From assembly GCA_030427465.1 (NCBI GenBank), contig JAUIAZ010000006.1:1-32588 (forward strand): a stretch of 32,588 nt of DNA. Direction: 5' to 3'. Both the position numbers and the translations under genes were made by a program. Source of the DNA: Gammaproteobacteria bacterium (GTDB taxonomy: Bacteria; Pseudomonadota; Gammaproteobacteria; Pseudomonadales; Oleiphilaceae). The notes beneath the pieces are model-generated. The model was given only the letters and a program-made list of their open reading frames with translations. It ran no database searches and had not been told where the DNA came from. This document shows positions 1 through 7,852 of this stretch, piece by piece; positions within the stretch are counted from its first letter, which is position 1, and the number at the start of each line of letters is the position of its first letter.

Positions 1-106
1 TCTTGAGCATCACAAACCCAAGAAACCCGATCGATTTTTAGCCGACTAAAGCCTGAATCATGCCCTGAGAGCACTCGGCCCGAGAATTATGCTCTGAGAC
101 AAGGCT

Positions 107-1183
107 TCATGAGAAATCCGGGCTAGCTGGTAACGTCGCTTCAATGCTCTGAAGCTGCAAGGCAGAAAACTCTGCAAAAAACTCGTATGCATTTTGAGCG
201 AAATTTTCAGCGGACGTCTCTCCAATCTTGACGGTTCCGGCGATTGAGCCACGTAACATATCGAGAAAAATTGAAGCACCCCTGTCAACAATAAAGTTAA
301 CTAGAGGCGAAATCTCGGGAGACCTTTCGGCTACCGTTTTTATTAGAGGGTTCCAAACGCCACTACTACTGGAAATATTCCATTGTGCGACTAAGGCGTT
401 TAAATAAGGGGTATCGCCCGTGTATCCCCCTCCTAATGCCAAGAAATCAATAGCTGCATTGGCCACACTGAGAATACTTTCAGGACTGACTTGCATGGCG
501 TGGTGATAGGAATCAACCGCAAAAAGCACGTTCTTGAAATCATCCAAAGTATTAAGGGTGGCTCCAGTAGTCTCGCCGCCATCACCTCCCGTTAATAATC
601 GCCAACTTTCATATGGTGCAGAGCCACCCAGTAAATTGAAGCCGAGCGTTCCAGACCAGCCCGCGTTTGCCTTGATTGCTGAATCATCTGGGTCCGGTAG
701 CTGTTGTCCAATAGCCCTGTCGCCAAACAGGTTGATACCAATGGAGCTGGCATCAGCTCTAGCTATTTCGTCAATTTTCGGAACTGTCCAGGCGGTTTGA
801 CTATTTACGTCACTAAGATCGTTCCAGAGATTCAGTGCCACTCCGTTGGATGCAAACTGCATTTCCTCAACACTAAATTCACTGTCACGCCTAAGCACTC
901 CTTGACGGTTGGTAAATTCGCGAATGAAGACGCTGTGTACGCCATCTCCGCTGTTAGCGCCTATAGCGACATCGAGCCATAACTTAGCATTCTTTAAGTC
1001 TTGTAAATCCGCACCGCTTACTGAGCCATCATTAATTCGTTCACCGATGATTTCTGACAGGGTGGTATAGAATGGTTTCCAGTCCCCATCGGGTGTAGGA
1101 ACATCCTCTCTCTCCCCCCTGGGACAACGGTCTCGGGCATCTTTGATTTTGGCAATTTCCGTATCGTTAAAGCGGTAAGCCAT
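107..1183 (-). CDS. Unrecognised acidic soluble protein, candidate type I secretion cargo
   Basis: I do not recognise this 358-residue protein. It has no N-terminal signal peptide or membrane segment, a single cysteine (near residue 20), many Asp/Glu, and several Gly/Ser/Asp-rich turns (for example GGDGGETTG). It carries no RTX nonapeptide repeats. The last 50 residues are poor in Lys/Arg and end in PASPDFS. Low cysteine, acidity and lack of an N-terminal signal are typical of proteins exported by type I systems through a C-terminal signal, but that is inference from position: it is the last gene of the HlyB-HlyD run. Its start is 6 bases after the stop of the membrane-anchored gene, and its ribosome binding site (CAGGAGT) lies inside that gene's end, so the two are translationally coupled. 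By eye it is less GC-rich than the exporter genes. It could also be a cytoplasmic protein unrelated to secretion. Confidence 0.75.
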   Translation of the reverse strand: MAYRFNDTEIAKIKDARDRCPRGEREDVPTPDGDWKPFYTTLSEIIGERINDGSVSGADLQDLKNAKLWLDVAIGANSGDGVHSVFIREFTNRQGVLRRDSEFSVEEMQFASNGVALNLWNDLSDVNSQTAWTVPKIDEIARADASSIGINLFGDRAIGQQLPDPDDSAIKANAGWSGTLGFNLLGGSAPYESWRLLTGGDGGETTGATLNTLDDFKNVLFAVDSYHHAMQVSPESILSVANAAIDFLALGGGYTGDTPYLNALVAQWNISSSSGVWNPLIKTVAERSPEISPLVNFIVDRGASIFLDMLRGSIAGTVKIGETSAENFAQNAYEFFAEFSALQLQSIEATLPASPDFS

Positions 1184-1189
1184 GACATA

Positions 1190-2023
1190 TTACTCCTGTA
1201 AAAATGATTTTAATTCTTCAACTGCCGCATCATAAATATGGTTGATGTCATCAATGCCTCTATAGGTATCCCGGTGACCCGCCCAAACGTCTATCATGAA
1301 AAATAGTGCCTTTCCGTCTTCGCTAGCATTCACCCAGCCTCGACAATTGCTTCTGATATCACCATGTATTCTGGAATTGGAATCTGAGGGATCTGTGGCA
1401 GGAATTCCGCAGGTGGTTAGAAAGGGTAGATTGCTTCCCACTTGTTTGTACCGGGTATTTCGCACACCCCACATAAAGTCTAAACGAGATCGATTTAAAG
1501 ATTGGCTTGAGGGGTTTATTGGATCGTCCCAGTAATAACGGGGATAAAACTCAAGCTGATATTTCTTATGGGGAAGCGCCGGCTCAAAATTCCATGGCTT
1601 TTTTATCGGCTCCTTTAAAGTTTGGATATCAGCTACGCTGCCCCTAAAGAACAATCGAACAGGGGAATATTTATTCTTCGGAACCTTGGATTGGTAGGTG
1701 CCCTCGGGTACAAGCTGCCCTTCATGCCAGAGGTAATTGATTCCAAAGTTGTCAGCAATATCGCATCCTCTATCTGAGTAGCGCCTAATGTCGGCATAAT
1801 TAGGCAGCCTCAATGTAATTCCGCTATCCTCGGTTTTAATGGTGACAAACCCGTTTTCTACAACCAAAGGCTCACAAGGCTTTGGCGGCACTTCCTGGCT
1901 TTTCGTCCAAATATTGTAGGAAATGTAAGCTGCGACTACTGCTGCTAAAATGCCAAGGGCCAGCAGGGGGTAAAGTATGATTTTCAAAACCAAAATCATT
2001 ACGCGATGAAGTTTACTGGACAT
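1190..2023 (-). CDS. Unrecognised membrane-anchored protein with a periplasmic domain
   Basis: The 277-residue product begins with a basic stretch (MSSKLHR) followed by one strong hydrophobic helix at about residues 9-34, then a soluble domain of about 235 residues. By the positive-inside rule the soluble part should be periplasmic. That domain has four cysteines, which could form two disulfides, and is rich in aromatic residues. I recognise no family. The start has a good ribosome binding site (AAGGGAGA). It follows hlyD by about 50 bases and is coupled to the 358-residue gene downstream, so it belongs to the same transcript. Membrane-anchored periplasmic proteins next to exporter cargo are sometimes immunity or accessory proteins; here that is only a guess from context. 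Base composition is visibly more AT-rich than hlyB/hlyD. Confidence 0.75.
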   Translation of the reverse strand: MSSKLHRVMILVLKIILYPLLALGILAAVVAAYISYNIWTKSQEVPPKPCEPLVVENGFVTIKTEDSGITLRLPNYADIRRYSDRGCDIADNFGINYLWHEGQLVPEGTYQSKVPKNKYSPVRLFFRGSVADIQTLKEPIKKPWNFEPALPHKKYQLEFYPRYYWDDPINPSSQSLNRSRLDFMWGVRNTRYKQVGSNLPFLTTCGIPATDPSDSNSRIHGDIRSNCRGWVNASEDGKALFFMIDVWAGHRDTYRGIDDINHIYDAAVEELKSFLQE

Positions 2024-2075
2024 CAGAATCTCCCTTTCCCTTGAGACGCCCGTATTTCAGGCTCAAATCCACTGC

Positions 2076-3452
2076 TCATCTCTCCCCCAAACTCTCTTCT
2101 TTCTTCCGCAGCAGCGGCGACAGGAAATATTCCAGTAAACGCCTTTCCCCGGTTTTAACTTCTGCCGATATAGACATACCCGGCGACAGGCGCTGTTCTT
2201 TGCCTTCCACAATAAGATGCTCCTGATCCAGAAGTATGCGCCCCTTGTAGATCCACCCCAACTGCTCATCGAGCAGGGCGTCATCGGATATATCCAGGAG
2301 CGTGCCTTCGATCACGCCGTACTTGGTAAAGTTGAAGGCATCGACTTTCACTTCCACGATCTGGCCTTCCTGCACAAAGCCAATGTCTTTGTTCAGTATG
2401 GTTGCTTCGACTTCCAATTGACTGTCTGCTGGTACAATCTGCATCAGAACCTGGGCCGGAGTAACCACACCGCCCAGGGTATGAATCTGCAGGGCCTGAA
2501 CGGTTCCATTGATGGGGGCCTTGATCTCATACAGATCACTGCGCTGTCGGGCCTTGATCAGTTCTTCGGTCAAGGCCGCTTTTTCCGCCTGAGTCTCTTC
2601 CATTAACTGATAGTATCTGGCCCGGTTTTCTGCCAGAAACTGTTGTTGCTGAATGCGGTTGGATTCCAGGCTGGCCTCCAACTGCTGCAGTCGGGCGATT
2701 TGAATGAGCTGGTTCTGCTGAACCTCAATCAGATCCTGCTTCAGTTCCAGAAATTGTGCCCGCGAGCCCATATTGCGATTGGCCAGACTTTCCAGTGCCT
2801 TGACCCGTTCATGGAGCACTTCGGTCAGACGCCGGGCCTTTTCACCCTCTGCCTTGGCCATGGCCTCTTCACCATCCAGCCGGGCGCCTTCCTGTTGCAT
2901 GGCCAGCCATTGGCCACGCAGGGCTTCGGCTTCCTGAATCAGGCTTTGCCGCTCAGTGGCCGTTAAGGCAATGCCTCCTGCAGCTGTTTCGTTGTTTTGC
3001 GCGGTGGGCAGGGTCCGTGGATTAAAAGGCTCATTAAGCCAATCAGCCAGCAGGCTGGCCCGGCTGAGTTTGCTGCTGGCCAGCGTCAGTTGTTGCGAAA
3101 GCCTGCGCACATCCGCTTCTGTCGCGGTCCGGTCCAAAGTCACCAGGACTTGTCCCTGGGTGACCGACTGACCATCTCGTACGTGAATCTGGGCAATGGG
3201 CGCACTTTCCAGCGCCTGTATTTGCTTGACCCGCTCGCTGGGAATGATCTTCCCCGGAGCGCTCACGACAATATCAATGTGCCCAAACCAGGCCCAGACC
3301 ACGGCAATACTGAACAGCGCCATGACTGCCCAGAGTATGGCTCTGCCCATGGGATTGGCCGGCGTCTGCTCCACCTCCAGCGCAGCGGGCTGGAACTGAC
3401 GGATATCCTCCGGCTTGAGAATGCTGGTCTGGGGCATGCTGGCCGCGCTCAT
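2076..3452 (-). CDS. hlyD: HlyD-family type I secretion membrane fusion protein
   Basis: This is the periplasmic adaptor that links the inner-membrane ABC exporter to a TolC-type outer-membrane channel. The 458 residues show the HlyD plan: a short cytoplasmic N-terminus, one membrane helix at about 34-55 (ILWAVMALFSIAVVWAWFG), a first lipoyl half-motif (GKIIPSERVKQIQ... QIHVRDGQSVTQGQVLVTLD), a long coiled-coil hairpin at about 110-310, a second lipoyl half (IKAPINGTVQALQIHTLGGVV) and a C-terminal beta-barrel ending near residue 445. Length matches HlyD (about 478). Its ATG overlaps the hlyB stop (ATGA), a standard translationally coupled exporter pair. No TolC gene is present in the window, so the outer-membrane partner must be elsewhere. 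Confidence 0.95.
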   Translation of the reverse strand: MSAASMPQTSILKPEDIRQFQPAALEVEQTPANPMGRAILWAVMALFSIAVVWAWFGHIDIVVSAPGKIIPSERVKQIQALESAPIAQIHVRDGQSVTQGQVLVTLDRTATEADVRRLSQQLTLASSKLSRASLLADWLNEPFNPRTLPTAQNNETAAGGIALTATERQSLIQEAEALRGQWLAMQQEGARLDGEEAMAKAEGEKARRLTEVLHERVKALESLANRNMGSRAQFLELKQDLIEVQQNQLIQIARLQQLEASLESNRIQQQQFLAENRARYYQLMEETQAEKAALTEELIKARQRSDLYEIKAPINGTVQALQIHTLGGVVTPAQVLMQIVPADSQLEVEATILNKDIGFVQEGQIVEVKVDAFNFTKYGVIEGTLLDISDDALLDEQLGWIYKGRILLDQEHLIVEGKEQRLSPGMSISAEVKTGERRLLEYFLSPLLRKKEESLGER

Positions 3453-5674
3453 GTGGGTTGCCTCCCCTGAGGCTGGCCTTCTGGAATACCAGCCGTTTGC
3501 TGGGGCTGGCTGGTCGGATGACTTTGCACAGGCCGAATTCTTGGGCTGTGATTCTGGTGGCTGTAGAGTCGGGCGTAATAACCGTTGCGCTGCAGTAACT
3601 GATCGTGGGTTCCGCTTTCCACGATATCGCCTTGCTCAACCACGACAATGCGATCCGCCTGACGGACTGTCGACAAGCGGTGCGCGATGATGAATACCGT
3701 TCGACCTTTACACAGGTAGCGCATGTTGTCCTGAATGATGCGCTCGCTTTCATAGTCCAGCGCACTGGTGGCTTCATCCAGAATCAGAATACGGGGGTTG
3801 GTGATCAGGGCGCGGGCAATGGCAATCCGCTGACGCTGGCCACCTGAAAGGGAGGCCCCTTGCTCACCCACCGGAGTGTCATAGCCTTCTGGCAGATCAA
3901 CAATAAAGTCATGCGCACCGGCCAGTTTGGCGGCCTTGATGACCGCTTCAATCGGCAGGCCCGGATCCGCCAGGGCGATGTTGTCGCGAATGCTGCCGCT
4001 GAACAGGCGGTTTTCCTGTAGCACCACACCGACCTGTCGCCGCAGCCAGGCTGGTTGCATCTGCGCCAGATCTACACCATCCACGAGTACGCGGCCGGAT
4101 TCCGGCACATACAGGCGCTGAATGAGCTTGGTCAGGGTACTTTTACCGGAACCACTGCGGCCAACAATGCCGATGACTTCTCCGGCCTTCACCTGAAGCG
4201 AGATCTGCTTCAGTACCGGGTTTTGTTCCGGGCTGTAGCGGAAGGTGACCTTGTCCAGCGTCACTTGCCCTTGCAGCTGGGGCAGCGTGCTGCGATTCGG
4301 GTTGTAGCCTGGCTCGGTGGGTGTGTTGAGGATGTCGCCCAGACGTTTGACGGAAATACCGGCCTGCTGAAAGTCCTGCCAGAGCTGCACCAGCTTCAGG
4401 ATGGGGCCGCTGACGCGACCGGCGATCATGTTAAAGGCGATCAGCTGCCCCACGCTCAGCTCATTTTGCATGACCAGTGTGGCACCAATCCACAGAATAC
4501 CGACCGTGACCACCTTGTTGATCAACTGCGCAACCTGACTGGCGATATTGTTCAGATTGGTGGCTTTGAAAGCGCTGGCAACATAGGCAGCGAGGTTATC
4601 TTCCCATTTGCGCTGCATCTGGGGTTCCACGGCCATGGCTTTGACCGTCTCGATACCGGCGATGCTTTCGGTCAGAAAAGCCTGGTTCTCGGCCCCTCGG
4701 GCAAACTTTTCATCCAGGCGACGACGCAGGATGGGCGTAATGATGACTGACAGAATCACATAGAGCGGAATTGACCCGACTACCACCCAGGTTAATGTCG
4801 GGCTGTAGTAAAACATCACCGCAAAGAACACGACGGTGAAGAACAGATCAATAACCAGTGTCAGTGCGGAACTGGTAATGAACTGCCGGATGGTATCGAG
4901 CTCGCGCACGCGGGCCACCGTATTGCCCACTTGCCGGGACGAAAAGTAACTGATGGGCAGGTGGGTCAGGTGATGATAGAGCCGGGCACCCAGACTGACA
5001 TCAACGCGGTTGGTGGTATGGCTGAACACGTAATCTCTTAGACCATTCAAGACCACATCAAAGACGGCGATGACCAGAAGCCCGAAAGCCAGAACATCCA
5101 GGGTAGACACCCCTTTGTGTACCAGAACCTTGTCGATAATGACCTGGAAGAACAGGGGGGTAATCAGCGCAAAAAACTGGATGAAAAAAGAGGCGATAAC
5201 AACGTCGCGCAGTAAATGCTTGTATTTGAGTAGCGCCGGAATAAACCAACTGATATCGAAATGCTTTTTTGCGGCAGCCAGCAAACCCCTTCTTGCAACC
5301 AGCAAGATCTGGCCGCTGCCGAGGGCTTCCCATTCCTCCTGGTTCAGGATTTTGGGAGAGGCGTTATCGGGAGACTGAATCAGGACTTTGTCTTCAGAGG
5401 CTCTGGCCAGAACGACCCAGCGCCCATCCCGGGTCGCTGCAACGGCGGGCAAGGCCAGTTGGGATAGCTGCTTCCACTTGACGTGCTTCAGTGAGGCTTT
5501 GAGGCCCAGACTTCTTGTGGCGCGCACCAGGGTGCTGCCATCACACTCGTTTCCGTCCGTCCGTCCGAAGTGATGTTGCAACTGGCTGGCATCGGCCGCC
5601 TGCTGATGAAAGCGAGCGACCAGTGCCAGACACTCAAAACCGGAATCCGGGTGCTTCTTCCCTGACTCAGACAT
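3449..5674 (-). CDS. hlyB: HlyB-family type I secretion ABC transporter
   Basis: This inner-membrane ATPase powers one-step export of an unfolded protein to the outside. Residues 10-130 are a C39-peptidase-like domain. The catalytic Cys of C39 peptidases is absent, because Cys15 sits at the wrong place (FECLALVARFH), and the usual His is replaced in GRWVVL, so it should bind cargo rather than cut it. Membrane helices cover about 140-430, with HlyB-like blocks such as FALITPLFFQVIIDKVLVHKG and YFSSRQVGNTVARVRELD. The nucleotide-binding domain has Walker A GRSGSGKS (505-512), signature LSGGQ (609-613), Walker B ILILDE (629-634) and H-loop His665. Similarity to E. coli HlyB runs through the whole length. 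An extra Pro/Gln-rich tail of about 35 residues follows the normal HlyB end. It is first in a four-gene minus-strand run. Confidence 0.96.
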   Translation of the reverse strand: MSESGKKHPDSGFECLALVARFHQQAADASQLQHHFGRTDGNECDGSTLVRATRSLGLKASLKHVKWKQLSQLALPAVAATRDGRWVVLARASEDKVLIQSPDNASPKILNQEEWEALGSGQILLVARRGLLAAAKKHFDISWFIPALLKYKHLLRDVVIASFFIQFFALITPLFFQVIIDKVLVHKGVSTLDVLAFGLLVIAVFDVVLNGLRDYVFSHTTNRVDVSLGARLYHHLTHLPISYFSSRQVGNTVARVRELDTIRQFITSSALTLVIDLFFTVVFFAVMFYYSPTLTWVVVGSIPLYVILSVIITPILRRRLDEKFARGAENQAFLTESIAGIETVKAMAVEPQMQRKWEDNLAAYVASAFKATNLNNIASQVAQLINKVVTVGILWIGATLVMQNELSVGQLIAFNMIAGRVSGPILKLVQLWQDFQQAGISVKRLGDILNTPTEPGYNPNRSTLPQLQGQVTLDKVTFRYSPEQNPVLKQISLQVKAGEVIGIVGRSGSGKSTLTKLIQRLYVPESGRVLVDGVDLAQMQPAWLRRQVGVVLQENRLFSGSIRDNIALADPGLPIEAVIKAAKLAGAHDFIVDLPEGYDTPVGEQGASLSGGQRQRIAIARALITNPRILILDEATSALDYESERIIQDNMRYLCKGRTVFIIAHRLSTVRQADRIVVVEQGDIVESGTHDQLLQRNGYYARLYSHQNHSPRIRPVQSHPTSQPQQTAGIPEGQPQGRQPT

Positions 5675-6026
5675 CCTTTTCTGCCCCTACTACTTACATC
5701 AAGGGTTTCGATTCTGGTAACAGCCTTCCGGGCTATTGACCTGATCACTTTTAGAACGATGGACGAAATGTAACCAATTGTGATTGGTCAGAACAAGTTA
5801 TAAGGGGGGGATTTTGCGGTTGTTCACATTGTGGGCGCCTGGGCAAAGTTAAACATCTGTTCTTGAGGTTTTTGTGAGCTTGGCAGCTTTTTTGTTGCGA
5901 GGGATTTAAATCCGCCAATGTTTGCTTTTTAGCTTGCCAGTCTATGACCAGCCGGCGGCAATGATTGAACTGACTGGCCCCGATCTGTTTCTGACATCGT
6001 ATTGCCAGTGTTTATCAGTGTTTTTT
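5675..6026. other. Intergenic region between hlyB and fic, with palindromes
   Basis: No gene is seen in these 352 bases. They hold the hlyB upstream region on the right of its start and the end of the fic gene's transcript. Two symmetric sites stand out: ACCAAT-TGTG-ATTGGT at 5773-5788 and the perfect 12-base palindrome GGATTTAAATCC at 5902-5913. There is also a G run at about 5813-5819. T-rich stretches at about 5888-5893 and 6020-6028 are not preceded by convincing stems, so I do not call a terminator. Confidence 0.5.
5773..5788. promoter_or_regulatory. Inverted repeat about 100 bases upstream of hlyB, possible operator
   Basis: ACCAAT and ATTGGT flank a 4-base centre (TGTG). Read toward hlyB, weak promoter-like hexamers TTGTTC and TTACAT lie 17 bases apart on either side of this dyad, so a bound protein would sit between them. 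Both hexamers match consensus at only three positions, so the promoter is tentative; the dyad itself is plain in the sequence. Confidence 0.3.
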
Positions 6027-7412
6027 TTAAATTTTCAAAGAGCCCAGCCTCCGACGTCCATGGTTCCGCAAACGAGACTCCAGATCCTCCGGGCTGACGA
6101 AGACATACGTCCTCCCAGATTTAAACTGGTTCAGAAACCCAAGCTTGTCAGATAGCTTCAATAAGTCGTCTCGCGCTGTCTGGTAGGTCACACCGTTCGA
6201 ATTCTGATGCCCTTTGATCGTGTAGGTAGACCCAGGGTGCTTCAATGCGTGTTTCAGGAGGGTTAGCTGTCTGAAATTAAGTTCGCTCTGCAGCCTTCCG
6301 CCACTGGAAAGCAGGGCTTCTGCCGCTTGGATCTCACTCAGCTTCTCTCTCAGATAAATATAAAATGCTTCCGTAGATTTCTGGATGACATCCACCTGGT
6401 GTAACAGAAAATATGTCAGATCGTTGCCATCAGTCTCGGTAAGCAAAAAGGCTTCAGCATACTTGGCTGGAGCTGACTTAAGTATTTTCGAAACGGTTAC
6501 GTATTCAAGGAGCCAGTATCCGGATTTTGCTACAGACCAGTAAAACAAAGCGCGAGCGGTTCTACCATTACCGTCTACGAATGGATGGTCGTAACCCAGC
6601 ATGAAATGCAGGATGATTGCTCGGATGATTGGGTTAACGAATTCTTTGGAGGACTGGCCGTTGGCAAAATCGCAGAGCCTCTCCAGGCGCTCTTGCAGCT
6701 CGTGGGCAGGGGGTGGCTCATGAACCACCTCGCCAGGAACACCCTCGATGTAGATTTGGTCACTTTGGCTTCTAAGTTTGCCAGCCTTGGTCGGGTCGTC
6801 CAGAGTGCCATTAGAGACAATGCGATGAAGCTCCAATATCATCGAAGGTGTAAGCTCTTCATCTTGCATCTTACGGATGAAGCTCATCGCATGGTAATTG
6901 TTGAGAATCATCTGCTCAGATTTGTCCTTAGGGGGCCGCTCGGTTCGAATCATCTCCTTGGCGACTTGTCGGGTGGTATTGGCGCCCTCCAGCTGAGAGC
7001 TGTTGATGCTTTCCTCAATTAAAGACCGGATAAGGTAAGTTCTTTTTATCCCGGGGTCAGTAGCGATCGGGCTTCCGCTGATGCTTCCAGCAGCGTTTCG
7101 TTCTATCCAGTGAAGGGCTTCTTCTAGTTGAGATATTTTCACGTAGTGAAAAGGTTTGCCGAGCTTATCGTAGAGCGGCACTTGTTTACTTTCGGCCTGC
7201 CTCGCAAGTTTCATGCGAGCCCACCAAAGCTCGTTTGTCATCCCTTCCGGTGGCTGCAAGTGCTGAACTTTATCCCAATGCAGATACCGACCCTTATCAT
7301 CGAGCGGCCCCGCAGAGTTCAGAAAAACCAAACTCTCCGGTGTAAAAGGCTCTGAATCAAAGTGCTTCGATAAAATGCCATCCAAGGGCGGCGGCGTTCT
7401 TGGAATGCCCAT
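6027..7412 (-). CDS. Fic-family protein (AMP transferase type) with C-terminal winged helix
   Basis: Fic proteins usually transfer AMP from ATP to a hydroxyl of a target protein. The 461 residues contain the full active-site loop HPFVDGNGRTAR (His276 to Arg287), with catalytic His, phosphate-binding GNG and both arginines. The inhibitory helix motif [S/T]xxxE[G/N] occurs upstream of the Fic core as SSQLEG (Ser138, Glu142, Gly143), which places it in class II, where the same chain carries its own inhibitor. Residues about 370-445 look like a winged helix (RQLTLLKHAL... TYQTARDDLLKLSDKLGFL), a common tail of this group that suggests DNA binding. The gene stands alone. No clear ribosome binding site precedes the ATG, which follows a run of T, so it may be leaderless or weakly translated. 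The target protein cannot be read from the sequence. Confidence 0.93.
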   Translation of the reverse strand: MGIPRTPPPLDGILSKHFDSEPFTPESLVFLNSAGPLDDKGRYLHWDKVQHLQPPEGMTNELWWARMKLARQAESKQVPLYDKLGKPFHYVKISQLEEALHWIERNAAGSISGSPIATDPGIKRTYLIRSLIEESINSSQLEGANTTRQVAKEMIRTERPPKDKSEQMILNNYHAMSFIRKMQDEELTPSMILELHRIVSNGTLDDPTKAGKLRSQSDQIYIEGVPGEVVHEPPPAHELQERLERLCDFANGQSSKEFVNPIIRAIILHFMLGYDHPFVDGNGRTARALFYWSVAKSGYWLLEYVTVSKILKSAPAKYAEAFLLTETDGNDLTYFLLHQVDVIQKSTEAFYIYLREKLSEIQAAEALLSSGGRLQSELNFRQLTLLKHALKHPGSTYTIKGHQNSNGVTYQTARDDLLKLSDKLGFLNQFKSGRTYVFVSPEDLESRLRNHGRRRLGSLKI

Positions 7413-7425
7413 AAAAAAATATCCG

Positions 7426-7454
7426 AAATACTAATGCTGCAAATATTAGTATTT
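7426..7454. promoter_or_regulatory. Perfect 10-bp inverted repeat upstream of the fic gene, candidate operator
   Basis: AAATACTAAT (7426-7435) and its exact complement ATTAGTATTT (7445-7454) are separated by 9 bases. The repeat begins 13 bases upstream of the fic start, where a promoter would be expected. It is too AT-rich for a transcription terminator and has no T run on the useful side. Because the Fic protein carries a winged-helix tail, binding by Fic itself is a reasonable inference, but any other regulator could use it. Confidence 0.55.
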
Positions 7455-7566
7455 AGGAGCGTGCACTGACAAGTTTTCGGTTTGATTCTCACTTTGCCGC
7501 ATTGAAGGGCCAGTCGCAGGGGGGCTATACCAGAAGGTGTCTAGTGTGGCCACTGGGTACCTGTCA

Positions 7567-7740
7567 TCGGTTTACTGCAGATAGTGATTTCCTGTTATTC
7601 AGCCTGGGCTCCACCGCCACAATCTTACCGTTGCGATAGGTTCCTACTAACCGATTGCCACCGGCATCAATTCGCTACACCAATTTCCATGGGCTAACCT
7701 GAGCGGGTTTTACCCAAATCGACTGCACACTCTCTCTAAC
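7567..7740 (-). pseudogene. Possible decayed coding fragment of unknown family
   Basis: One minus-strand frame reads continuously apart from a single internal TAG. The part after that stop begins RIDAGGNRLVGTYRNGK and continues IVAVEPRLNNRK up to a TGA; the part before it contains IWVKPAQVSPWKLV. The amino-acid composition looks protein-like, which is unusual for noncoding sequence. I do not recognise the family, there is no start codon or ribosome binding site, and chance is not excluded. Confidence 0.25.
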
Positions 7741-7852
7741 TGAACTACCCTCTATTCAAACACTTGTTTACCGCAATCCAGCGGAATGAAACGGAAGCTT
7801 CCGATAGAGTAGCCTGCGGTTAATGGATTAACGTTGGCAGGGTGAAACCGAC

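Larger units (their letters stand above)
7413..7852. other. Intergenic region between divergent fic and GGDEF genes
   Basis: These 440 bases hold the fic operator-like dyad at the left end and the upstream region of the GGDEF gene at the right. Between about 7567 and 7740 the minus strand reads as a possible degraded coding fragment (listed separately). I see no terminator or RNA gene. Confidence 0.5.

Noticed and set aside
69-94. Hairpin-like sequence GAGCA-CTCGG-C-CCGAG-TGCTC after the 358-residue gene, as a terminator
   Set aside because: There is no T run on the minus strand and the outer stem is interrupted by five unpaired bases. It may be only a chance palindrome.
107-1183. RTX nonapeptide repeats in the candidate cargo
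   Set aside because: The Gly/Asp-rich turns are isolated and do not form GGxGxDxUx tandem repeats.
5743-5758. CACTTTTAG upstream of hlyB as a third copy of the shared dyad
   Set aside because: Only part of one half matches and there is no second arm at the right spacing.
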